Under the pieces are notes generated by a model. It searched no databases. It worked only from the letters and a program-made list of their open reading frames with translations, and was not told the DNA's origin. Source: Hyphomicrobiales bacterium (GTDB lineage: Bacteria; Pseudomonadota; Alphaproteobacteria; Rhizobiales; Devosiaceae). From it: 11,334 bases of DNA. Both the position numbers and the translations under genes were made by a program. Of the stretch, positions 1-6,050 are shown piece after piece; positions within the stretch are counted from its first letter, which is position 1, and every line of letters begins with the position of its first letter. The stretch lies in assembly GCA_026989045.1 (NCBI GenBank), contig JALSJY010000210.1, positions 1 through 11,334 on the forward strand, in the 5' to 3' direction.

Positions 1-810
1 AGGAACAGCTTGTGCAATGGTTGGCACTCTTGCTTCGTGCCAGCCAATACCAGTATTTATGATATTAACCCCAAGCTTCTCAACTGCTTTACCAAGCGCC
101 ACAACTTCAGCCCATGTGCTGCCTCCCTCAACCAAATCAATCATTGAAAGCCGATACATAATGATAAAATTTTCACCAACAAGCTCTCTAGTTTTTCTAA
201 TAATTTCCAGCACAAACCTAATACGATTTTCAAACGAGCCGCCCCATTTATCAAGGCGAACATTGGTGCGTTTGGCAATAAATTGATTTATCAAATAGCC
301 CTCACTACCCATAATCTCCACACCGTCATAGCCAGCTTTTTTTGCTCTTAAGGCACAATTTGCAAAATCATTTATGGTGCGCTCAATATCATCATTGCTC
401 ATTTCTTTTGGCATATGCGGACTAATTGGCGCTTTTATTGCGGAAGGGGCAACCAAATTTGGTGCAAATGAATATCGCCCAGTATGTAAAATTTGCAGCA
501 AAATTTTACTGCCATATTGATGCACATTTTTAACAACTTTTTGATGAATGGGAATTGCTTCATCACTATCAAAGCGCCCAAAACTCGCCGCACTAGATGG
601 CAGTCCAGTGCCGCCCTCAATATTGGGCGAAACTCCACCCGTAATAATTAGCCCAACACCACCCTTTGCCCTAGCGCTATAAAAAGCGCTTAACCTCTCA
701 CCGCTTTTGTCAATTTCTTCTAATCCAGTGTGCATTGAGCCCATCAGCACACGGTTTTTTAATTTCGTAAAACCCAAGTCTAATGGACTAAACATTTTTG
801 GATATTGCAT
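1..810 (-). CDS. fadH: 2,4-dienoyl-CoA reductase (NADPH), N-terminal part, cut by window edge
   Basis: This is the FMN-binding TIM-barrel half of an Old Yellow Enzyme family protein that reduces 2,4-dienoyl-CoA during beta-oxidation of unsaturated fatty acids in the cytosol. The 270 visible residues match my memory of E. coli FadH almost block by block: SPLDLGFTKLKNRVLMGSMH near the start, QILHTGRYS in the middle, GYDGVEIMGSEGYLINQF around residue 172 and NTGIGWHEARVPTIA at the end. Tyr172 and His258 correspond to the E. coli catalytic pair Tyr166/His252, with the same offset of six. The 4Fe-4S and FAD/NADPH-binding C-terminal half should lie beyond base 1. I chose the ATG at 810 because the N-terminus then aligns with E. 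coli; an in-frame ATG at 825 would add five residues (MNGVK), and neither has a good Shine-Dalgarno. It lies 75 nt downstream of the transpeptidase gene. A related enoate or trimethylamine dehydrogenase is possible but fits less well. Confidence 0.92.
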   Translation of the reverse strand, partial: MQYPKMFSPLDLGFTKLKNRVLMGSMHTGLEEIDKSGERLSAFYSARAKGGVGLIITGGVSPNIEGGTGLPSSAASFGRFDSDEAIPIHQKVVKNVHQYGSKILLQILHTGRYSFAPNLVAPSAIKAPISPHMPKEMSNDDIERTINDFANCALRAKKAGYDGVEIMGSEGYLINQFIAKRTNVRLDKWGGSFENRIRFVLEIIRKTRELVGENFIIMYRLSMIDLVEGGSTWAEVVALGKAVEKLGVNIINTGIGWHEARVPTIAQAVP

Positions 811-848
811 TTTAACACCATTCATAAAGCTAAGCTAATTGTTTAATC

Positions 849-877
849 AGCCTATTGATGGCGCTTAATTCTGTCAA
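849..877 (-). promoter_or_regulatory. candidate promoter for fadH
   Basis: A perfect TTGACA box (872-877 on the minus strand) is followed after 17 nt by TAGGCT (849-854), which matches only three of six positions of the -10 consensus. It lies in the 75-nt gap between the transpeptidase stop and the fadH start, so fadH could be transcribed alone. The -10 match is weak, so this is a suggestion only. Confidence 0.3.
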
Positions 878-885
878 ATTATTAG

Positions 886-1947
886 CTAGTTTCTATTTGG
901 TGGGGGCATTGGAATTGGTGCTATAATGTCAGCAGGAGTAGCCACTTTTTGCCCTCCACCAAACAGCCCACCAAAAAACCCGCCAACTGCATTTGAAATA
1001 CCTAAGGTTTGCTCATTTATTGCTGCATTAAGAGCAGCAGTGCGCTCAGCAGCTTGTTTTTTTTCTAATTCTCTTTTTTCAGCTAAAGCTATTCTTTTAG
1101 TTGCATCATCTTCATAAGTTGCAACAAGTTTATTAAATTCAGCCAAGTCTGTTTGTTGTTTTGCCATTACTTGCGCCATCAATTCAGGCTTTGTTGATTG
1201 CGTGGGACAAGCACCAAATGCACTAGCGGGTGGATTTTTAGCATTAAAAATATATCTACCCTCACAAACGTCCCAACTTGGCAAAGTTTTTGAAATTTCA
1301 AATGCATCATAGCCAATTTTAAGATTTTGCCAAAACTCAACATGAGGCGATTTATAATGTTTGGCCAAATTTTTTGCGCTCATTCTGAAGGGATAAAGTT
1401 GCAATTGAAATGAGCGCTGCCCGCCACGAAATGATTCTCGTCCCAAAGCATAAATTTCAGCAATACTCTCATCAGTCATAGAATAGCACCCGCGAGAAGA
1501 GCAATCACCATGCACCATTAAATCAGTGCCAGTGCGCCCATGCGCACGATCAAATTTATTCGGAAAACCAGTATTAAAAGAAAGATAATAGCTTGAATTT
1601 GGGTTCATACGCCCAGGTGTAACAGTATAAAACCCCTCGGGAGCCTGCCTATCACCCTCTTTAAATTTTGGCCCTAATTGCCCAGACCAGGCACAAATCT
1701 CATAAGATTTTAACAAAGCATATGTGCCGTTGCTTTTTTGCTTCCAAACCTCAAGCACATTTTCTTCTTTAAATAGACGAATTAACATCGCCTCAGAAGG
1801 CGTCGAGCCAATATTGCTAATCTTGCTTTTAATTGCGCCTGATAATGGTTGTAAATGCTTTCCTGCACCCTCAACCAACCCACACCCAGCTAAAAATCCT
1901 GAGATGACTAACAAAGTGAAAAACTTAAATATAAAAAAAAATTTCAA
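886..1947 (-). CDS. lipoprotein L,D-transpeptidase (YafK/YkuD-like) with coiled-coil tail
   Basis: Predicted envelope enzyme of the L,D-transpeptidase catalytic family, which acts on diaminopimelate in peptidoglycan: forming cross-links, anchoring proteins to the wall, or cutting such links as E. coli YafK/DpaA does. A lipoprotein signal is visible: hydrophobic residues 3-19, then lipobox L19-A20-G21-C22. The catalytic domain covers about residues 53-200, with H146-G147 and the active-site motif ending in G153-C154-Y155, where Cys154 is the likely nucleophile. After residue 250 come an alanine/glutamate/lysine-rich probable coiled coil (about 253-313), a glycine/phenylalanine stretch (322-332) and a proline-rich end. 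The start is TTG at 1947. It is the only start that keeps the signal peptide, and it has AGGCGG nine nt upstream; the first in-frame ATG is at residue 54. Downstream of accA by 84 nt. Direction of the reaction (ligase or hydrolase) cannot be told from sequence. Confidence 0.85.
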   Translation of the reverse strand: MKFFFIFKFFTLLVISGFLAGCGLVEGAGKHLQPLSGAIKSKISNIGSTPSEAMLIRLFKEENVLEVWKQKSNGTYALLKSYEICAWSGQLGPKFKEGDRQAPEGFYTVTPGRMNPNSSYYLSFNTGFPNKFDRAHGRTGTDLMVHGDCSSRGCYSMTDESIAEIYALGRESFRGGQRSFQLQLYPFRMSAKNLAKHYKSPHVEFWQNLKIGYDAFEISKTLPSWDVCEGRYIFNAKNPPASAFGACPTQSTKPELMAQVMAKQQTDLAEFNKLVATYEDDATKRIALAEKRELEKKQAAERTAALNAAINEQTLGISNAVGGFFGGLFGGGQKVATPADIIAPIPMPPPNRN

Positions 1948-1956
1948 CTTAAATAA

Positions 1957-1962
1957 CCGCCT
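1957..1962 (-). promoter_or_regulatory. Shine-Dalgarno deciding the TTG start of the transpeptidase
   Basis: AGGCGG on the minus strand, nine nt before the TTG at 1947. It is one of the strongest ribosome binding sites in the window and supports the non-ATG start that preserves the lipoprotein signal peptide. Confidence 0.6.
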
Positions 1963-1979
1963 GCTTAATAATAAAATTA

Positions 1980-1994
1980 GTATATATTATATAC
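1980..1994. promoter_or_regulatory. perfect AT-rich palindrome with embedded TATAAT, upstream of the transpeptidase
   Basis: GTATATATTATATAC is an exact inverted repeat of 7-bp arms around one base. On the minus strand it contains TATAAT (1986-1991), 38 nt before the start codon, so it may be the -10 region of the transpeptidase promoter. No -35 sits at the standard distance: the nearest, TTGCTG, leaves only 13 nt. The symmetry could be an operator or chance in an AT-rich gap. Confidence 0.35.
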
Positions 1995-2031
1995 AAGAAT
2001 CCCTCAGCAAACTATTAACATTTAAGTGAGC

Positions 2032-2988
2032 CTATTTAAGAAAATCTCCAATGCTAAGGAATTTTTCTTCGCGCTTTTCTCTTATTTCTTCGTGACTTAG
2101 GCCTTCAAAATCACTTAGAAACTTTGTAATTTCCTCTCTAACAGCTTGCATAACTTTTTCAGGGTGTCGATGCGCGCCACCAGCAGGCTCCCCAATTATT
2201 CCATCAATCACTTTAAAGTCCAACAAATCTTGCGCGGTGATTTTTTGTGCAACTGCCATATCTTTAGCTCTTGCAGCGTCACGAAATAAAATTGATGCGC
2301 CAGCTTCTGGTGAAATCACAGAATAAATCGCATGCTCTAACATTAAAACCCTATTTGCCGAGGCAATAGCAATCGCTCCACCAGATCCACCCTCACCAAT
2401 TATAATGGCAAGGTTCGGCACTCCAATATCAAGGCATTTTTCAGTCGAGCGAGCAATCGCTTCTGCCTGCCCGCGCTCTTCTGCGCCAACTCCAGGATAA
2501 GCACCAGATGTATCAACTAAATAAATAACAGGAATATCAAACCTATCTGCCAAATCCATAATACGAACAGCTTTGCGATATCCCTCTGGTCGAGCCATAC
2601 CAAAATTATGTTTTAGACGGCTTTTAGTATTATCGCCCTTTTCCTGTCCAATGATGGCAACAGCTCTGCCTTCAAATCGACCAAAACCAGCAACAATTGC
2701 AGCATCTTCACCATATTGCCGATCTCCGCTAAGGGGAATGAAATCTTCAATTAAACTTTCGATATAATTTTTTAAATGTGGGCGCTGTGGGTGTCGCGCA
2801 ACTTGCACTTTTTGAAACGGGCTAAGCTTTTTATAAATATCTGAAAGTGCCTCATCAGCCTTAGCCTGCAAATGCCCAATTTCTTCTTCGGTTGAAACAG
2901 CTTCATCGCCTGAGCCAATTGTTTTTAATTCAGCTATTTTGCCTTCTAATTCGGCAACAGGTTTTTCAAAATCAAGATAGGATTGCAT
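2032..2988 (-). CDS. accA: acetyl-CoA carboxylase carboxyltransferase subunit alpha
   Basis: AccA pairs with AccD to move the carboxyl group from biotin-carrier protein to acetyl-CoA, giving malonyl-CoA, the committed step of fatty acid synthesis in the cytosol. At 318 residues it has the normal family length. It starts with the expected helical N-terminus (SYLDFEKPVAELEGKI), then ARHPQRPHLKNYI, the NFGMARPEGYRKA segment, the AYPGVGAEERGQ loop and the oxyanion-hole glycines of GEGGSGGA, then YSVISPEAGASIL and GGAHRHPE near the end. No key segment is missing. The ATG at 2988 has only an A-rich weak ribosome site. xerD lies 110 nt upstream on the same strand, and a candidate promoter is in the gap, so accA may be transcribed both alone and by read-through. 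Confidence 0.97.
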   Translation of the reverse strand: MQSYLDFEKPVAELEGKIAELKTIGSGDEAVSTEEEIGHLQAKADEALSDIYKKLSPFQKVQVARHPQRPHLKNYIESLIEDFIPLSGDRQYGEDAAIVAGFGRFEGRAVAIIGQEKGDNTKSRLKHNFGMARPEGYRKAVRIMDLADRFDIPVIYLVDTSGAYPGVGAEERGQAEAIARSTEKCLDIGVPNLAIIIGEGGSGGAIAIASANRVLMLEHAIYSVISPEAGASILFRDAARAKDMAVAQKITAQDLLDFKVIDGIIGEPAGGAHRHPEKVMQAVREEITKFLSDFEGLSHEEIREKREEKFLSIGDFLK

Positions 2989-3042
2989 ATTTTTTTCTTT
3001 TACTATTAAATTTATCTTTATTGAGCTTAAAATATTGGCGCG

Positions 3043-3071
3043 AAAATGACGCTGTCAGAGCAAAGAGTCAA
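3043..3071 (-). promoter_or_regulatory. candidate promoter for accA
   Basis: On the minus strand TTGACT (3066-3071, five of six consensus) is followed after 17 nt by CATTTT (3043-3048, three of six). It leaves a leader of about 50 nt before the accA ATG. The -35 is good and the -10 poor, so the site is plausible but unproven. Confidence 0.35.
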
Positions 3072-3098
3072 GTATTGTTAATTTGATCATAAAATCTT

Positions 3099-4022
3099 TT
3101 AATCTGATAATGGGTGCAGAGCAACAAGTTGCTTTAATCTCTCACTCAGCACATGTGTATAAATTTGAGTTGTTGAAATGTCAGCATGACCAAGTAAAGT
3201 CTGCACCACACGTAAATTTGCCCCCCCTTGTAATAAATGAGAAGCAAAAGCATGTCGCAAAACATGTGGAGAAACACTTGATGGCTCAATATTAGCTTTA
3301 ATTGCTAAGTCTTTTAACTCACGTCCAAAAACCTGCCGCTGGTGATGTCCCGACTTTGTCTTAGCTGGGAATAAAAATTTGCTTTTTTCCTCTCTCTCCA
3401 ACCAAGCTTTTAGCGCATCTCTTGCGCTATCGTTTAGTGGCACAATTCTTTCTTTATTGCCTTTTCCAACAATAGTAATAAAAAAACTATTACCCATTGC
3501 CGCCTGCCTTGTTAGGCTAACCAACTCACTAACCCGCATGCCAGTGGCATATAATAATTCTAACAAAAGATATAAACGTTGCGCCTTTATGCTGTTAGTT
3601 TTACCTTTAGCCTCTATTTCGGCTAAATCTTGCGCCTTCTTTAGTAACTTATCCACCTCTTCAACTGATAGAATTTTAGGCAATGGCCTTGCGCTTTTTG
3701 GTGCAGAAATTATCCGAGTTGGATCATCATTTCTTAGGCCATCACTATGCAAAAACCTATGAAATTGCTTAATAGCACTAAGCCTACGCGAAACAGAACT
3801 AGCCCCAAGCCCAAAACCATCTAAAGCTTCAAGATGAGAGATTATCTGCGCACGCTGGGCTTTAAGCACAGATATATTTTTGCCACTAAGAAATGAATAA
3901 TAATCGATCAAGTCAGCTCTATAAGCCAAAATTGTATTGTTTGCAGCGCCTCTTTCAGCACTCATCATTTCTAAAAATGCTTCAATAAGATGAGATTCCT
4001 TTAAATGAGATTCTTTAGCCAT
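3099..4022 (-). CDS. xerD: site-specific tyrosine recombinase XerD
   Basis: XerD works with XerC at the dif site, under FtsK control, to resolve chromosome dimers at division. The 307 residues carry an N-terminal SAM-like DNA-binding domain (about 8-95) and a C-terminal catalytic domain with all expected residues: Arg163 (TGMRVSEL), Lys187 (VGKGNKERIVPL), His253 and Arg256 (SPHVLRHAFASHLL), His279 (LLGHADISTTQ) and the nucleophile Tyr288 (QIYTHV). The spacing from His253 to Tyr288 is the same as in E. coli XerD. The C-terminal wording favours XerD over XerC; an integrase of a mobile element is unlikely because of the housekeeping context and normal length. Start ATG at 4022, four nt after the stop of a 48-residue gene, so translation is probably coupled. 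Residues 3-12 hold a small duplication (KESHL twice). Confidence 0.93.
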   Translation of the reverse strand: MAKESHLKESHLIEAFLEMMSAERGAANNTILAYRADLIDYYSFLSGKNISVLKAQRAQIISHLEALDGFGLGASSVSRRLSAIKQFHRFLHSDGLRNDDPTRIISAPKSARPLPKILSVEEVDKLLKKAQDLAEIEAKGKTNSIKAQRLYLLLELLYATGMRVSELVSLTRQAAMGNSFFITIVGKGNKERIVPLNDSARDALKAWLEREEKSKFLFPAKTKSGHHQRQVFGRELKDLAIKANIEPSSVSPHVLRHAFASHLLQGGANLRVVQTLLGHADISTTQIYTHVLSERLKQLVALHPLSD

Positions 4023-4026
4023 TATT

Positions 4027-4173
4027 TTAATTTTGAAAAAGCTCGCGCGCAGGAATGCGATCGCTCACTGTTTTTTCACTAGGCTCGACAAAAACCACCA
4101 ACGCAAACATCGCCCCATAAATTAAGGCGGCTATAAAAAGAATGACAATAAAAAACCTAATAAGAGTTGGCAT
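4027..4173 (-). CDS. 48-residue single-pass membrane protein ahead of xerD
   Basis: A short gene too small for usual ORF cut-offs. It encodes 48 residues: a basic start (MPTLIRFF), one strongly hydrophobic helix at about residues 7-29, then a charged tail (VEPSEKTVSDRIPARELFQN). The arginine at position 6 before the helix and the acidic residues just after it suggest the N-terminus in the cytoplasm and the tail in the periplasm. Three things make it real: a good GGAG ribosome site six nt before the ATG, a stop four nt before the xerD start, and a clean membrane-protein composition. I recall similar 50-60 residue proteins beside xerD in other Hyphomicrobiales, but could not check. No function is known to me. 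An uncleaved signal anchor is the simplest reading; a role with XerD at the division site is only a guess from position. Confidence 0.75.
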   Translation of the reverse strand: MPTLIRFFIVILFIAALIYGAMFALVVFVEPSEKTVSDRIPARELFQN

Positions 4174-4273
4174 AAAAAGCTCCAACAAATGAATGACTGT
4201 CACCCTTTTGAGCGATTTTTTGCTTATTTACAAGCTCTGCGCTAATTTTAACCTCTGTTAGCAAACAGAAAAC

Positions 4274-4303
4274 TTGACAAATTTCACTATCAGCGCTTTT
4301 AAA
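4274..4303 (+). promoter_or_regulatory. candidate promoter of the aroK-aroB-CNNM operon
   Basis: A perfect TTGACA (4274-4279) is followed by TTTTAA at 17 nt (4297-4302) or TTTAAA at 18 nt (4298-4303); the second matches four of six -10 positions. Transcription would begin about 10-15 nt before the aroK start codon, giving a very short leader that might include the AGGGA site only in part. Confidence 0.45.
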
Positions 4304-4309
4304 GCCATT

Positions 4310-4314
4310 AGGGA
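4310..4314 (+). promoter_or_regulatory. Shine-Dalgarno deciding the TTG start of aroK
   Basis: AGGGA lies eight nt before the TTG at 4323 and supports that start. The first in-frame ATG lies inside the ATP-binding loop and cannot be the start. Confidence 0.55.
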
Positions 4315-4322
4315 AATTATTT

Positions 4323-4922
4323 TTGGAAAACTTATTGGCACAAGCTAACAATAAAAAAACTAAATTTGATGCAAGTCAGCTACTCTTACAGTTAAAAAAC
4401 AAGCCTATTGTGCTCGTTGGAATGATGGGTGCTGGCAAAACCTCATTGGGGCGACGCTTAGCTTTGATATTAGGGCGCAAGTTTATCGATAGTGATGTCG
4501 AGATTGAGCATGCCGCTGGCATGAATATTTCAGATTTTTTTAAAACTCATGGAGAAAGTGATTTTCGCAAAGGTGAGGCAAAAGTTATTGCACGCATCTT
4601 AAGTGAAAAAAATACAATAATTGGCACTGGCGGTGGTGCTTTTATGAATGATGAAACCCGCGCTCTAATTAAATCAAAAGCCTTATCAATTTGGATAAGC
4701 GCAGATTTTGAAATATTATTTGAACGTATTTCACGTCGTCCCACCCGCCCATTGATGCAAACAGACAACCCCCGCCAAACGCTTAAAAACCTAATTGAGC
4801 AACGCTATCCAACTTATGAAAAAGCTGATATAAAAATAACTTCTGCAGATGTCCCTCATGAAGTTGTAATAGAGCAAATTTTAGTAGCAGTAAAAAATTA
4901 CTTTGAAGATTTAGAAACTTAA
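4323..4922 (+). CDS. aroK: shikimate kinase
   Basis: AroK phosphorylates shikimate to shikimate 3-phosphate with ATP, the fifth step of the shikimate route to chorismate and aromatic amino acids. The 199 residues show the P-loop G33-M-M-G-A-G-K39-T40; the IDSD segment with Asp58 for magnesium and shikimate; Arg82 in the DFRKGEA segment; the substrate-binding GGG at 103-105; the lid Arg142 in RRPTRPLM; and Arg161 in the LIEQRYP segment. The N-terminal extension of about 28 residues before the core makes it longer than E. coli AroK, as is common in alphaproteobacteria. The start is TTG, supported by AGGGA. aroB follows after nine nt, so the two consecutive-pathway genes are co-transcribed. All catalytic residues are present. 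Confidence 0.96.
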   Translation: MENLLAQANNKKTKFDASQLLLQLKNKPIVLVGMMGAGKTSLGRRLALILGRKFIDSDVEIEHAAGMNISDFFKTHGESDFRKGEAKVIARILSEKNTIIGTGGGAFMNDETRALIKSKALSIWISADFEILFERISRRPTRPLMQTDNPRQTLKNLIEQRYPTYEKADIKITSADVPHEVVIEQILVAVKNYFEDLET

Positions 4923-4931
4923 AATTAAACA

Positions 4932-6050
4932 ATGTCACAAAAAAATCCAACTAAAGTCCGTATTGAACTAAAAGAGCGCTCCTATGATATTCTCATTGGC
5001 AATGGCCTGCTTGAGCAAAGCGGTCAAATTTTAAAAAATATGTTTCCAAGAGCTCGCTTTGCTATAATCACCGATACAAATGTTGCAAAATTTCAACTGC
5101 CCCGTTTAGTAAAATCGCTTGACGAAGCAGGACTTAATCATAGCACAATCACCGTAAAAGCAGGCGAAGCTTCAAAGTCTTTTGCAACCTTAGAGCAAGT
5201 GCTAGATGAATTATTATTGGCACAATTTGAGCGTTCTGATATAATTTTAGCCTTTGGTGGGGGAGTAGTTGGTGATTTAGCAGGCTTTGCCGCTTCTATT
5301 ACAAAACGTGGCATGGAATTTGTGCAATTTCCAACCTCACTCTTAGCGCAAGTTGATAGCTCGGTTGGTGGGAAAACTGGCATAAACACTAAACGCGGAA
5401 AAAACCTTGTTGGCGCATTTCATCAACCAAAATTAGTTATTGCTGACCTTGACGCTCTAAACACCCTGCCAAAACGTCAATTTACTTCAGGATATGCCGA
5501 AATGGCCAAATATGGCCTGATTGATGATGAAGATTTTTTCTTTTGGTTAGAGAAAAATCACATTGATATTTTCAACCATTCACCCGCCCTTTCAAAAGCA
5601 ATTGCCAGCTCTTGCAAAGCAAAGGCACGCTTTGTAATTGCCGATGAAAAAGAAGCAGGCATGCGCGCTTTATTAAATTTGGGTCATACTTTTGGCCATG
5701 CACTTGAAGCAATCACTGGCTATAGTGACAGATTATTACATGGCGAAGCAGTTGCAATCGGCATGGTTTTGGCTTTTGAGTTTTCAGTAGAGCTTGGCCT
5801 TTGTAATTCACAAGATGCATTAAGGGTAAAAAGACATTTGCAATTACTTAGCCTGCCTACCATGTTATCTGACATGAATGATGTAGATTTGACTATTGAT
5901 GGTTTAATGCAAGCAATAAATCAGGATAAGAAGGTTAAGCGTGGCAAATTGACCTTTATTTTAACAAAAGCAATTGGCAAATCATTCATTGAACATAATG
6001 TTAACCCAGACAGACTTATTGAATTTTTACGAAAGAAACTAAACTCGTGA
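4932..6050 (+). CDS. aroB: 3-dehydroquinate synthase
   Basis: AroB turns DAHP into 3-dehydroquinate, the second step of the shikimate pathway, using NAD and a divalent metal (zinc or cobalt). The 372 residues are of normal length. The NAD-binding glycine loop G109-G-G-V-V-G-D115 is intact, followed by the PTSLLAQVDSSVGGKTGIN segment and KNLVGAFHQP. The metal ligands are Glu190 (GYAEMAKYGLI), His252 (GHTFGHALE) and His270 (HGEAVAIGM). One residue is inserted between the two histidines compared with E. coli, in the loop before His270. The ATG at 4932 lacks a strong ribosome site, so translation may depend on aroK just upstream. The stop overlaps the next gene by four nt. Confidence 0.97.
   Translation: MSQKNPTKVRIELKERSYDILIGNGLLEQSGQILKNMFPRARFAIITDTNVAKFQLPRLVKSLDEAGLNHSTITVKAGEASKSFATLEQVLDELLLAQFERSDIILAFGGGVVGDLAGFAASITKRGMEFVQFPTSLLAQVDSSVGGKTGINTKRGKNLVGAFHQPKLVIADLDALNTLPKRQFTSGYAEMAKYGLIDDEDFFFWLEKNHIDIFNHSPALSKAIASSCKAKARFVIADEKEAGMRALLNLGHTFGHALEAITGYSDRLLHGEAVAIGMVLAFEFSVELGLCNSQDALRVKRHLQLLSLPTMLSDMNDVDLTIDGLMQAINQDKKVKRGKLTFILTKAIGKSFIEHNVNPDRLIEFLRKKLNS

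Larger units (their letters stand above)
4174..4322. other. divergent intergenic region between the xerD and aroK operons
   Basis: This 149-bp gap holds the start signals of two diverging operons and no gene I can support. The aroK-side promoter and ribosome site are listed separately. On the xerD side only the GGAG at 4180-4183 is clear; I could not find a convincing promoter pair. A small inverted repeat, CTGTT-AGCA-AACAG (4255-4268), sits upstream of the aroK -35 and could be an operator or chance. Confidence 0.5.

Noticed and set aside
3379..3762. 127-codon plus-strand frame inside xerD
   Set aside because: Shadow of xerD; the catalytic residues of XerD are all on the other strand.
3099..4022. 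Phage or transposon integrase as a sign of a mobile element
   Set aside because: The protein has XerD-type C-terminal motifs and length, lies between housekeeping genes, and no attachment repeats or tRNA are nearby.
4056..4066. GCGATCGC octamer, as in highly iterated palindromes
   Set aside because: A single copy inside the 48-residue gene; no sign of the high copy number that defines such repeats.
4157..4351. 64-codon minus-strand frame across the divergent region
   Set aside because: It overlaps both the aroK start and the well-supported 48-residue gene and has no recognisable features; it would leave no room for the xerD-side promoter.
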